64,000 nucleotides of DNA. It comes from Paenibacillus sp. KS-LC4 (GTDB lineage Bacteria > Bacillota > Bacilli > Paenibacillales > Paenibacillaceae). The DNA is taken from NCBI RefSeq assembly GCF_036894955.1, contig NZ_CP145905.1, positions 6,185,608 through 6,249,607 on the forward strand, written 5' to 3'. The translations under genes were made by a program, and so were the position numbers. This document shows, piece after piece, positions 25,364 to 34,107 of this stretch. The notes under the pieces are model-generated. The model saw only the letters and a program-made list of their open reading frames with translations. It had not been told where the DNA came from and made no database searches. How positions within the stretch are numbered: the first letter of the stretch is position 1; every line of letters starts with the position of its first letter.

Positions 25364-25807
25364 TTATTCCTCAGTTGTTTGCACGCGCAGCTTGGCTTTC
25401 ACTTCAGGATGCAGCTTTACAAGCACTTCCGTCATGCCAAGTGTACGAATAGGCTCTTCCAGCTCAATTTTACGTTTATCGACCTTAACGCCTTGTGCAG
25501 CAAGCTGCTCGCCGATTTGCTTGGAAGTGATGGCACCGAACAAACGGCCGCCTTCGCCGGCCTTCGTCTTCAGCACGATCGTCATTTCCTCCATCTTCTT
25601 CGCTAGCGTTTTTGCATCTTCCTTCTCCTGCGCTTTACGCTTCTGCTCGGAGGCATTTTGTACTTCTAGCGTCTTCAGGTTGCCGTCTGATGCTGGTTTG
25701 ACCAGTCCTTTAGGAAGTAAAAAATTGCGCACATAACCTTCGGATACGTCTTTAACCTCGCCTTTTTTCCCTTGTCCCTTAACATCTGCCAAAAAAATTA
25801 CTTTCAT
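25364..25807 (-). CDS. rplI: 50S ribosomal protein L9
   Basis: Binds 23S rRNA and helps maintain reading-frame fidelity. The N-terminal domain shows the L9 signature MKVIFLADVKGQGKKGEVKD and FLLPKGLVKPAS; a central helix rich in Lys/Glu leads to the C-terminal domain (GRLFGAITSKQIGEQL). Length 147 is typical. The ATG overlaps the gdpP stop by four bases, so the genes are translationally coupled. Confidence 0.97.
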   Translation of the reverse strand: MKVIFLADVKGQGKKGEVKDVSEGYVRNFLLPKGLVKPASDGNLKTLEVQNASEQKRKAQEKEDAKTLAKKMEEMTIVLKTKAGEGGRLFGAITSKQIGEQLAAQGVKVDKRKIELEEPIRTLGMTEVLVKLHPEVKAKLRVQTTEE

Positions 25808-27771
25808 TCAAATAACCCCTCTTCCTTATCAATTTCTTTGAGCACCGCTTTAAGCTTCTCTGCTACTTCACTAACGGTGCCTTCAAGCTGGGCGGCAGCA
25901 TTCGTTAAATGACCGCCTCCGCCCATTCTTTCCATCACGACCTGCACATTCATGTCGCCAAGCGAACGTGCGCTAATACCGATTAAGCCGTCTGTTCGCT
26001 CGCCAACGACGAACGATGCCAAAATATCGGTCATATTGAGCAGTGTATCCGCCGCCTGTGCAATTAACAGCTGGCCTACCTTGCGGCCCGGCTCGGTTAC
26101 CGCAATCGCGATATGCTCATAATGCACGCTCGCATGCTTAATGATTTCCGCCTTGCGGACGTATTCCTCCAAGTCTTCCTTCAGCATCTGCTGCACCAGC
26201 ATGGAATCCGCTCCGTTGCGCCGGAGGAAGGAGGCCGCCTCGAACGTTCTGGCGCCGGTGCGAAGCGAGAAGCTCTTCGTATCTACCGTAATGCCCGCAA
26301 GCAGCGCAGTCGCTTCCCACACATCAAGCACGATACGATCCGCAATGTATTGCAGAAGCTCCGCTACCAGCTCGCAAGTGGAGGACGCATACGGCTCCAT
26401 GTAGACCAGAATCGCATTCGTAATAAACTCCTCACCTCGGCGATGATGGTCAATGACGACGATTTTCCCCTGTGCTCCAATTAGCCGTGGTTCCTTCACC
26501 ATCGACGCCTTATGGGTATCGACGACAACCGTGAGCGTCTTTTGGTTCGTCATGGACATCGCCTGCTCCGGCGTAATGAACCTTTTGGAGATACGTTCAT
26601 CCTGCCGCAGCATCTCCATCATCTTCTGAATAGAAGGATTGATGCCTTCCAGCACGATAAAAGCTTCCTTGCCGAACATATGCGCTGCCTTCGTAATTCC
26701 AATAGCTGCGCCGATTGCATCCGTGTCCGGCATCTTGTGGCCCATGATGATTACATTGCTGCTTTCCTTAATCAAATCTCTAAGCGCGTGCGCCACGACG
26801 CGAGCCCGCACACGGGTCCTCTTCTCAACCGCATTGGACTTGCCGCCATAAAAGGACTGCCTGCCGCCGATTTTGACAGCTGCTTGGTCGCCGCCGCGCC
26901 CAAGAGCAATATCAAGGCTGGATTGCGCCCACTGACCTAGCTCGACGATGCTCTCTGCCTCAGCAGCAAAGCCGATGCTTAGCGTCGTCGGAATTTTTTG
27001 ATCGCAGGTAAGCTCGCGAACTTCATCGAGCAGCACAAACCGGGATTGCTCCAGCTGCCTAAGCGTCCTGAGGTCCGTGATGAGCATAAACCGGTCTGAG
27101 GTCAGCCGCTTAATATGAAGCTGATAACGCTGCGCCCACTCGGTGATCTCAGTCGTAACCTTGGACAGAAGCGCAGAGCGCTGATTATCATCCATGCCCT
27201 GCGTTACTTCATCCAAGCTGTCAATCATGACGATGCCGAGGGCCAGCTTCTCCTCTTCATATTTCTTCGAGAGATGCCAAAGCTCGGTAATATTTTTCAC
27301 GTACAAAATGCGCTCTTCCGGCTTGAAAATCAGCTGAAAAACATAGTTTCCCACTATAACCTGCTGCTCCGCCTCCCGGTCCTTATCCTTCGACTGATGC
27401 AAGGAGGGGAACAGCTCTACGATGGTTTGCCCTATGACAGAATCTTGGCCCAAAATCTCAGCAATATAGGGGTTATGCCATTCGACCGTCTTATCTTCAT
27501 TATACAATATAATGCCGAAAGGAAGCTCGCTAATCACATCATTGCCGGCCTTCTTCACCCGGTAAGAAATCGTACCTAAATACGTTTTTAAATCTTTGCG
27601 GAACGCCCGCTCCGCTAGAAAACCATATACGCTGAAACCAATCATAAACATCAGTGCAATAAGCCCGATTCGCCATTCGAACCAAGCAAGGGCTGTCGTC
27701 ATAATCGCCATAATAACAAAAGCCGCCAACTGATGCATGCCATGCCAGCGAACAACTAAAAACTTTGGCAT
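25804..27771 (-). CDS. gdpP: Cyclic-di-AMP phosphodiesterase GdpP
   Basis: Breaks down the second messenger c-di-AMP, which controls potassium and wall homeostasis. Two N-terminal membrane helices lie within residues 10-50. A PAS-like haem-binding domain is at about 75-170, then a degenerate GGDEF domain (LSIGFAAE region) to about 300. The DHH phosphodiesterase follows, with MGHKMPDTDAIGAAIG and VVIDHHRRGEE, and ends in a DHHA1 domain with the GGGGH motif in MERMGGGGHLTNAA. Length 655 agrees with Bacillus YybT. AGGAG precedes the ATG. Follows yybS by 18 bases. Confidence 0.96.
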   Translation of the reverse strand: MPKFLVVRWHGMHQLAAFVIMAIMTTALAWFEWRIGLIALMFMIGFSVYGFLAERAFRKDLKTYLGTISYRVKKAGNDVISELPFGIILYNEDKTVEWHNPYIAEILGQDSVIGQTIVELFPSLHQSKDKDREAEQQVIVGNYVFQLIFKPEERILYVKNITELWHLSKKYEEEKLALGIVMIDSLDEVTQGMDDNQRSALLSKVTTEITEWAQRYQLHIKRLTSDRFMLITDLRTLRQLEQSRFVLLDEVRELTCDQKIPTTLSIGFAAEAESIVELGQWAQSSLDIALGRGGDQAAVKIGGRQSFYGGKSNAVEKRTRVRARVVAHALRDLIKESSNVIIMGHKMPDTDAIGAAIGITKAAHMFGKEAFIVLEGINPSIQKMMEMLRQDERISKRFITPEQAMSMTNQKTLTVVVDTHKASMVKEPRLIGAQGKIVVIDHHRRGEEFITNAILVYMEPYASSTCELVAELLQYIADRIVLDVWEATALLAGITVDTKSFSLRTGARTFEAASFLRRNGADSMLVQQMLKEDLEEYVRKAEIIKHASVHYEHIAIAVTEPGRKVGQLLIAQAADTLLNMTDILASFVVGERTDGLIGISARSLGDMNVQVVMERMGGGGHLTNAAAQLEGTVSEVAEKLKAVLKEIDKEEGLFE

Positions 27772-27789
27772 TTCCTGATCGCTCCTGTG

Positions 27790-28740
27790 TTAGGATTTCT
27801 TCGTAAATGACTTTCGGATGGGGAAAGCAGCATCAAGCACACCGATTAAGCTCAGCGGCGAGAAAAGCAGTACAGGTATTGCAATAAGAACTGGAATAGC
27901 CGGATTCCATTTGCGCTCATGGGCCAAATAGAAGAAGAAACCTACGGCCTGGATGGCAAAAGCGAGCCTCAGCAGCGGCAGTAAATTCAGCACGGCTACT
28001 CCCAAGAAGGACTTGCTGTCTGGACTGACAAACAGGCTTAAAATGTAAACAATCACATAATAAATGACTAATACCCGCGGCAGCATCCAATCTTTCGCCA
28101 GCGGCATTCTCGGCAGCTCTACGCCCGAGGATGCAAGCACACGCCGCGAAATATATTGGGTAACGACAGCGTAGAAAAATGATACGCTAATAACAGCGAG
28201 CGGAATCGTATTCAGCATCATTTGAATGAGCATCTCGGTATACTCATCGCTCCATTCCGCAGGAAGCAGCGGCTGCAATTGCGGATCGCTAAATACGGAG
28301 CGGACAAAATTGCCCATTTCACTCGTCAGGGACAAATCTAAAATCACTTCAAAAGCTGCAAATTCCATCAAAAACAGGACAAGCAGCGTAATAACCGTTC
28401 TTGACAGCACCTTATGCGCGGGCAGCTGCTTCTTAAACATATGTCCCATCACTATAGAAGGAACAAGAAAAAACAAACCGATAATTAACGCTGGAGCCCC
28501 TAATATGAGGAAGGATATTACCCATACCGGCAGCATATGCAGAATGAACGCACGCGCGGAAAGCGCTGTGTACAACACCACATAAGGAACCATAAGACAC
28601 AATATGGTCAAAATATTAAGAACAGGTACAGCTATGGACAATAACAGGAGCAGTGCTGCCGCGCTCCATAAAACAGATTTCATACCGGTCTTCAAACCGT
28701 TCACCTCTTGCACATGTATATTCGTAAATCTAACCGCCAT
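27790..28740 (-). CDS. yybS: DUF2232 membrane protein (YybS-like)
   Basis: Integral membrane protein of 316 residues with about eight predicted helices. Typical hydrophobic blocks are SVLWSAAALLLLLSIAVPVL at the start and AFAIQAVGFFFYLAHERKW near the end. Position directly before gdpP-rplI-dnaB is conserved in Bacillales and supports the YybS assignment. Biochemical function is unknown; the fold resembles small transporter-like components. Confidence 0.85.
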   Translation of the reverse strand: MAVRFTNIHVQEVNGLKTGMKSVLWSAAALLLLLSIAVPVLNILTILCLMVPYVVLYTALSARAFILHMLPVWVISFLILGAPALIIGLFFLVPSIVMGHMFKKQLPAHKVLSRTVITLLVLFLMEFAAFEVILDLSLTSEMGNFVRSVFSDPQLQPLLPAEWSDEYTEMLIQMMLNTIPLAVISVSFFYAVVTQYISRRVLASSGVELPRMPLAKDWMLPRVLVIYYVIVYILSLFVSPDSKSFLGVAVLNLLPLLRLAFAIQAVGFFFYLAHERKWNPAIPVLIAIPVLLFSPLSLIGVLDAAFPIRKSFTKKS

Positions 28741-28883
28741 GCTTGCCAGACCCCATTATATCACAAATAAGCTTCACCGCATCCAACAAGCGTAAACGGC
28801 TTTAGCATACTTTGCAGGCAATGCTCGTTTCGCGGAGAAATAGAAGCTTACTTCAAGCATAAGCAGCATAGCCTGACATTAAT

Positions 28884-28914
28884 AAAAGGCGGAGAGCCGC
28901 TGCTCCCCGCCTTC
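28884..28914 (-). terminator. Terminator after the CBS-domain gene
   Basis: Minus strand AAGGCGG ... CCGCCTT stem around GGAGCAGCGGCTCT, followed by TTATT. It separates the CBS gene from yybS. Confidence 0.75.
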
Positions 28915-28926
28915 TTTAGAAATAGA

Positions 28927-29349
28927 CTATGCCTCAATCGCAATTGCGCTTTGCATAATCGTCTGGCAATAATCAATAATTTCACTGCGCCGCACAATGC
29001 CAATAAAATGCTCGCTATCATCGACGACCGGCACAAAGTTTTGCACCTTCGCCAGCATAATGAGATCCTCCATGTTGGCATCAATTCGCACCGAGCGTTG
29101 ATTCAGCCGTAGCGGAACGTCCGCCAGCTTGACTTTATTCGTCATTTCGAAGGTCAGCTCCGGCCTATTTTTCATAAACCATAATAAATCGCCTTCTGTA
29201 ACAGCTCCGGCAAATTTGCCTTCTGCATCAATAATCGGTACAGCTGTATAACGGTGATGCTCCATTTTCTCCAACGTCTGCCTAAGTGTTGCGTCATGCG
29301 TTACCGTTACGACTTCCTGCTTGGGCAGCAGAAAAAACGCAATGTTCAT
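28927..29349 (-). CDS. CBS-domain protein
   Basis: Small cytosolic protein of two CBS domains in tandem (140 residues), a fold that usually senses adenosine nucleotides. First domain: VVTVTHDATLRQTLEKMEHH through AGAVTEGDLLWFM. Second: LNQRSVRIDANMEDLIMLA through IGIVRRSEIIDY. Resembles the stand-alone CBS proteins of Bacillus near yybS/ykuL. The regulated partner is not evident from neighbours. Confidence 0.88.
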   Translation of the reverse strand: MNIAFFLLPKQEVVTVTHDATLRQTLEKMEHHRYTAVPIIDAEGKFAGAVTEGDLLWFMKNRPELTFEMTNKVKLADVPLRLNQRSVRIDANMEDLIMLAKVQNFVPVVDDSEHFIGIVRRSEIIDYCQTIMQSAIAIEA

Positions 29350-29404
29350 CCGTCAATCAACTCCATTTCTTCCTTCGCTTAACGCCCTGAAGACTGCCCG
29401 CAGT

Positions 29405-30454
29405 CTACTTGGCGCCGCTTGCGCTGGACAATGAGCCAACCGGCTTTTGCACTTTGGAGGTATACTCATCCGGCATAATTAAATTCTGCTTCGCCGTATC
29501 TGGGTTTAGCCAGCTGCCAATCATCGCCTGCGTCTTGGACAAATCGTCTTTATCTGCAAAATAATACCACGCGCCGCCGTTCGTCAGCCTGTGCCCCTCG
29601 CCTTTCAGCGTATGGCTGTATATCGTGCGGTTATCCTGTTGCAGCAGCTGCTGCGCCAGCTTAATCATTTGGTCAGGCTGGATGTCCGTACTGAAGTTTT
29701 CGCCCATAATGTCAATCAGGTCAGGGATTTTGCTCCATTGACCGACCTCTGACGCTTTATCCAGCAACTGATTCAGAAAAATTTGATGTCTTCCCGTACG
29801 GCTCATATCGCCTCCGGCATCTTCACGGTAACGAACGTAATTCAGCGCATCATTGCCATTATATACATCCTGACCGCCTTTCACGACAAATTTTTCGTGA
29901 TCGGGATCTTTATTTATTATATCTTCTGCAATTGGCAGGGAAATCCCTCCCATTGCATCAATAACATCACGAAAACCCTGAAAATTAATAGCCGCATAAT
30001 AGTTAATAGGCTGGTCAAATAGATTTTCGACCGTCTCAATTGCCATTTTGGCACCACCAAAGGCATATGCATGCGTAATTTTGTCCTCTTTATTTTTACC
30101 CACAATTTCCGTATACGTATCACGCGGAATAGATACCATGAGAATAGCGCCGTCCTTCGGACGTATGACTGTGTAGATCATCGTGTCCGATCTTCCGGTT
30201 TCCTTGCCCCGCTGGTCGACGCCAAGCAGCATCAGTGCGAACGGATTCGTATTCACATTGCCGACTTGAATAGGCTCGCGGCCTTCTATTGGTTTATAGG
30301 TTTGCTCCAGCCCAGCAGCTACCTGATCAGAGAGAAACCAGTTGAAGCCCAGCATAGCGAGCGCTCCGCGATTAAAATAGCCCGCTGTTCCAAGCACGAG
30401 CACCGCTGCGCACAACGTATATATCCATTTCTTCTTGTTCGTCCAATTTGACAT
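29405..30454 (-). CDS. LytR-CpsA-Psr family phosphotransferase
   Basis: Membrane-bound enzyme that attaches anionic glycopolymers such as teichoic acid to peptidoglycan. One N-terminal helix (KWIYTLCAAVLVLGTAGYF). The LCP domain holds the signature pieces LLGVDQRGKETGRSDTMI, SIPRDTYTEI, NYYAAINFQGFRDVIDAMGG and DALNYVRYREDAGGDMSRTGRHQ; Arg and Asp residues there bind the polyprenyl pyrophosphate head. Length 349. Start at ATG with the ribosome site AGGAG about nine bases upstream. Confidence 0.94.
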   Translation of the reverse strand: MSNWTNKKKWIYTLCAAVLVLGTAGYFNRGALAMLGFNWFLSDQVAAGLEQTYKPIEGREPIQVGNVNTNPFALMLLGVDQRGKETGRSDTMIYTVIRPKDGAILMVSIPRDTYTEIVGKNKEDKITHAYAFGGAKMAIETVENLFDQPINYYAAINFQGFRDVIDAMGGISLPIAEDIINKDPDHEKFVVKGGQDVYNGNDALNYVRYREDAGGDMSRTGRHQIFLNQLLDKASEVGQWSKIPDLIDIMGENFSTDIQPDQMIKLAQQLLQQDNRTIYSHTLKGEGHRLTNGGAWYYFADKDDLSKTQAMIGSWLNPDTAKQNLIMPDEYTSKVQKPVGSLSSASGAK

Positions 30455-30666
30455 TTCCCTTACTCCTAACTATTAAGGTTCTAGTGCTTCAGAAGCACAC
30501 TCACCATCATAAACGACAACTTTGAGCCATAGGTTACAAAACTTTTACAAGACTTTGCTACCAATTGATGTATTCTAGCGAGTTTTGGCAGGAATAATAG
30601 TGGGTAAGGAAGAATATAGTATAATGCACTATTCATTTTTCGAATCAGAAAGGATGACCCTCACAA

Positions 30667-31020
30667 ATGCAACAAATCAATCAACCTGATCAATCCTCAA
30701 CTGGGCTCGATCCTAAGGTCGCGGCGCTGCTTTGTTATGTTCTGGGCTTTATCAGCGGCATCATTTTTCTTGTCTTGGAGAAAAATAGCCGCTATGTGAA
30801 GTTCCATGCGATGCAATCCATTATTACATTCGGCGGATTGCTAGTAGTCTCAATGATAGTGAACATTATCCCCGTTATTGGCACGCTGATTGGCGCTTTG
30901 CTCAGTATTCTTGGATTCGTCCTTTGGATCTTCCTCATGCTGCAAGCTTACCAAGGCAAGCCATTCAAGCTGCCTTACGTAGGCGACATTGCTGAGAAGC
31001 AAGCTAACCAATTCAAGTAA
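30667..31020 (+). CDS. DUF4870-family small membrane protein
   Basis: Membrane protein of 117 residues with three to four hydrophobic segments. Family-typical parts: VAALLCYVLGFISGIIFLVLEK, NSRYVKFHAMQSIITFGG, and AYQGKPFKLPYVGDIAEKQ. The pattern KNSRYVKFHAxQS is diagnostic of the Tic20-like DUF4870 group. AAAGGATG precedes the ATG and TATAAT (30620-30625) may be a -10. Function unknown. Convergent with the DUF1836 gene across a shared terminator. Confidence 0.9.
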   Translation: MQQINQPDQSSTGLDPKVAALLCYVLGFISGIIFLVLEKNSRYVKFHAMQSIITFGGLLVVSMIVNIIPVIGTLIGALLSILGFVLWIFLMLQAYQGKPFKLPYVGDIAEKQANQFK

Positions 31021-31030
31021 ATTTGATAAA

Positions 31031-31068
31031 AATAAGGCTCCCATCCGCTTAAGGATAGGAGCCTTATT
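31031..31068. terminator. Bidirectional terminator
   Basis: AATAAGGCTCC ... GGAGCCTTATT, an 11-base perfect inverted repeat between two convergent genes, with T-rich ends on both strands. Confidence 0.85.
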
Positions 31069-31085
31069 GCTTCCCTGCCGCCTTG

Positions 31086-31853
31086 TTACCGATGCAGAAA
31101 CAAAGTCGCATTCAAATAACGACGGGCAAGCGAGTGGAAATACGCCGTCTGAATCGAGATCGCCGCAATGAACAATATATTGCGCAGCGCCTCCGATTGG
31201 TCGTTCGTTAAATCCGGCAGCTTGCGGGCAAAGCGGTCCGCCGAAGCTTTAATCGCATTTTCCGTTAATGCGTCCTGCTTGCTGCCGCCCTTTACATGGC
31301 CGAATGTATCCAGCAACTGGTCATTGTTTGCATCAAGCTCTTCAAACATGGCCGAGTAAGATGCATACAGCTCAAGCGGTCCAATGAGATCGGCCGATTC
31401 ATCCTCCGGTTTAATGAATAAAATTTCAAGCAGCTTGCGGATCGACTCAAAATCGAGATTCGACTTCAAATCATCAATGACGAACAAAAGCGCCGCTTGA
31501 TTCAGTGAATATTTTTTACCCATTTTTGGACAATCGAAATAAGCCTTAAAATCGCGCTTCACCCAATTCTGCATAGAGGTAATAGACATGTTGGAATACT
31601 CCACCATATGGCCGAGTGTAGCGATTTCCTGCAGTGAGAAGCCTCTCACCTCATTGCCTTTTATCATCTTCTCCAGAATGGGGGGAAGGGCCGTGGATAA
31701 GAAGGCGGGTAGTGTTGCTCCGGCTTCCCATGCATCGCGGTGCGTCTTCTTCCAAGCATCCTGCAGCACCTGCAAGGGACGATGTCCATCCTGTCCATCC
31801 AGTGCCATCAGCAGGCAAGCCATTTCTTTTCGAGTAAGCGTGAAAGACTCCAT
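31086..31853 (-). CDS. DUF1836 domain protein
   Basis: Cytosolic 255-residue protein. The middle matches DUF1836, a MerR-like helix-turn-helix group, in ITSMQNWVKRDFKAYFDCPK and MGKKYSLNQAALLFVIDDLK. Regions before and after are helical with no known domain. Possibly a transcription regulator, based on the fold only. No partner operon; terminator shared with the opposing DUF4870 gene. Confidence 0.8.
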   Translation of the reverse strand: MESFTLTRKEMACLLMALDGQDGHRPLQVLQDAWKKTHRDAWEAGATLPAFLSTALPPILEKMIKGNEVRGFSLQEIATLGHMVEYSNMSITSMQNWVKRDFKAYFDCPKMGKKYSLNQAALLFVIDDLKSNLDFESIRKLLEILFIKPEDESADLIGPLELYASYSAMFEELDANNDQLLDTFGHVKGGSKQDALTENAIKASADRFARKLPDLTNDQSEALRNILFIAAISIQTAYFHSLARRYLNATLFLHR

Positions 31854-32097
31854 ATCGCTTTCCTCCTACTTGTACTGAACCATTTCAAGTTCGAATGAAC
31901 TTATCATACGCCCGCGATAAAGGAATGTAAAGATGAGATAATAGCCAATAATATCAACATTTTTCGCATTTTCGCCTGTAATTTGCCTCATATGGTCTGC
32001 TAACAACGAATGGCGAGATTGCATATTGACCCTTGAGTTCGGTATATTAGTTCATAAGAACTTAAAATTCATTTAAAAAGGATTGTGAAAAGTAGAC

Positions 32098-33423
32098 ATG
32101 GGTATAGGACTTAATCTGTTATTGATTGCATTATTAATTGTGATGACTGCCTTTTTCGTGGCAACGGAATTTGCTGTTATCAGGCTACGGGCAAGCCGGG
32201 TCGATCAATTAGTGCTTGAAGGCAAGAAAAACGCTCTTGCCGTACAACAGGTTACAAGCAATTTGGATGGTTATCTGTCGGCCTGTCAGCTTGGTATTAC
32301 CATTACAGCTCTCGGGTTAGGTTGGCTGGGTGAACCGACAGTGGAGAAAATCCTGTTCCCTCTTTTTCAACAGCTTAGTATAAACAGTGAAGTTAGTCAC
32401 GTACTGTCCTTTATTATCGCTTTCGCTTCCGTTACTTTCCTGCACGTTGTAATTGGTGAGCTAGCTCCGAAGACTTGGGCGATTCAAAAAGCAGAATTTA
32501 TCAGCTTTGCTGTAGCGAAGCCCATCATTTTGTTCCACAAGATTATGTATCCGTTTATCTGGGTACTCAACGGCTCCGCTAATGCGCTTGTGCGCATGTT
32601 CGGTCTTAAGGCTGTGAAAGAACACGAAGATGCTCATAGCGAAGAAGAAATTCAGATTATTCTGAACGACAGCTACCAGAGCGGCAAAATCAACAACACG
32701 GAATATGGCTACGTGAGCCGCATTTTCGCTTTTGACGAAATGCTCGCGAAGGAAATCATGGTGCCACGCACCGATATGATTTGCCTTTACTCCAACAATT
32801 CGTTAGTTGAAAACATGGAAATTATTCATAAAGAACAATATACACGCTTTCCTGTCGCTCAAGACAGCAAAGACAACATTATCGGCATGATTAATACGAA
32901 GCAGATGTTTTTGCAATTCCATCAAAATAAAGAGTTTGATTTTAAAAAGCTGATCCATCCTGTACTTACGGTTTCCGAAGTGCTTCCTGTCAAAACGCTG
33001 CTTAAGCGCATGCAGCAGGAGCAAGTGCATATTGCCATTTTGATGGATGAATACGGCGGGACATCCGGCCTCGTTACGATTGAGGATATATTGGAGGAGA
33101 TCGTTGGCGAAATTCGTGATGAATTTGATGCTGACGAGCGCAAGGATATTGAGAAGCTGGATGACAACTCCTACCTGCTTGACGGCAAAGTATCACTCGA
33201 CGAACTAAGCGAGCTGACAGGCATCAACCTTGAGCATGAGGAAGTCGATACGGTAGGCGGCTGGCTGTACAGCGAGATTCAAGATCCGCGCATTGGCAAG
33301 GAGCTCCATCACCTCAATATGCGCTTTATTATTCGCGAGATTGGCAAGCATAGAATTAAGAAGGTCGAACTGATTATCGAAGCCGATGATATAGATGCAC
33401 AACAGGTTGTAACAACCGCATAA
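32098..33423 (+). CDS. CNNM/HlyC-CorC-family membrane protein
   Basis: Haemolysin-C/CNNM family, implicated in magnesium export or homeostasis. The N-terminal DUF21 domain has about four membrane helices (NLLLIALLIVMTAFFVATEFAVI, GITITALGLGWLGEPT). Two CBS domains follow (MVPRTDMICLYSNNSLVENM; HIAILMDEYGGTSGLVTIED), and a CorC_HlyC domain closes the protein. The acidic motif GEIRDEFDADERKD lies between CBS and the end domain. Length 441 normal. A candidate promoter TTGCAT-18-TATATT lies near 32020-32060; the start codon follows a weak site. Confidence 0.93.
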   Translation: MGIGLNLLLIALLIVMTAFFVATEFAVIRLRASRVDQLVLEGKKNALAVQQVTSNLDGYLSACQLGITITALGLGWLGEPTVEKILFPLFQQLSINSEVSHVLSFIIAFASVTFLHVVIGELAPKTWAIQKAEFISFAVAKPIILFHKIMYPFIWVLNGSANALVRMFGLKAVKEHEDAHSEEEIQIILNDSYQSGKINNTEYGYVSRIFAFDEMLAKEIMVPRTDMICLYSNNSLVENMEIIHKEQYTRFPVAQDSKDNIIGMINTKQMFLQFHQNKEFDFKKLIHPVLTVSEVLPVKTLLKRMQQEQVHIAILMDEYGGTSGLVTIEDILEEIVGEIRDEFDADERKDIEKLDDNSYLLDGKVSLDELSELTGINLEHEEVDTVGGWLYSEIQDPRIGKELHHLNMRFIIREIGKHRIKKVELIIEADDIDAQQVVTTA

Positions 33424-33436
33424 GATTTATAAGTTA

Positions 33437-33479
33437 AAATCGGGGCGCTTCTCTTAACAATAGAGAGCTGCCCCGATTT
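33437..33479 (+). terminator. Terminator after the CNNM gene
   Basis: AAATCGGGGC ... GCCCCGATTT, ten-base arms, with an inner TCTCTT/AGAGA pairing and following ATTTG. Confidence 0.85.
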
Positions 33480-33514
33480 ATTTGTAATTCCCTACATGCT
33501 CCGTCGTCTTAGAC

Positions 33515-33606
33515 TTAGTTTGCCGCATGCTCCCGCTTGAACAGCTGCTTCATCAGCGGCGGCGTAACCAGAATTGTCACCGTAATGACGATTACGACGG
33601 GGAACC
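33515..33606 (-). pseudogene. C-terminal remnant of a cation:proton antiporter gene
   Basis: On the minus strand an open run ends VVIVITVTILVTPPLMKQLF then KREHAAN and a TAA stop. A hydrophobic helix followed by TPPLMKxLF is typical of the last membrane segment of CPA2-type sodium or potassium/proton antiporters. Just upstream the same frame becomes unrelated and hits a stop within about 12 codons. No start exists, so this is a leftover of a deleted gene. The family call is from the motif only. Confidence 0.6.
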
Positions 33607-33648
33607 TATGGTCTATCAACTTCGGTATTCACTTCTGTATCTTCTGTA

Positions 33649-33993
33649 TTAGCTCCCCATCAAGCTTTCGCGTACTGCCTTTGGAAGCGACTTAACAACC
33701 AGCTCATAGGAGTGGGTGATCATGCTCTCGACCTCTTCCTGCTCCAAGCTGCCGTCCAGCAGCACTGTATTCCAGTGCTTCTTGTTCAAATGATAGCCGG
33801 GAATGACCGCCGCATGCTGCTCGCGTAAATTTTCTGCAATGACCGGGTCGCATTTCAAAGATATCGACTTGCGGTCGTCTGAAATCAGAGCAAACATCTT
33901 TCCCTCTACCTTCATAACAAGTGCTTCCGGCCCAAAAGGATAATCTTCGAACGCACCCTTCTTGCCCAAGCAATATTCAACATAATGTTCCAT
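33649..33993 (-). CDS. MmcQ/YjbR family protein
   Basis: Small cytosolic protein (114 residues) with the CyaY-like MmcQ/YjbR fold. Typical blocks: GAFEDYPFGPEALVMKVEGK, MFALISDDRKSISLKCDP and GYHLNKKHWNTVLLDGSLE. These proteins bind DNA or nucleotides in some structures, but the role is unknown. Start ATG at 33991-33993 with a purine-rich GGGGACAACG upstream. Stands alone. Confidence 0.9.
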   Translation of the reverse strand: MEHYVEYCLGKKGAFEDYPFGPEALVMKVEGKMFALISDDRKSISLKCDPVIAENLREQHAAVIPGYHLNKKHWNTVLLDGSLEQEEVESMITHSYELVVKSLPKAVRESLMGS

Positions 33994-34042
33994 GGTCGTT
34001 GTCCCCTTTCTTCCTATCGTACCATCTTCCGTTCAAAAAAAT

Positions 34043-34086
34043 AAAGCTCCCGCCTAAACAGCTGCTGCCGTTTAAACGAGAACTTA
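34043..34086 (-). terminator. Terminator after ndh
   Basis: Minus strand AAGTTCTCGTTTAAAC pairs with GTTTAGGCGGGAGCTT (with G-U pairs) around a ggcagcagct loop, followed by TATTTTTTTG. Confidence 0.7.
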
Positions 34087-34107
34087 TTATGGTTATTTAT
34101 AAATAAA

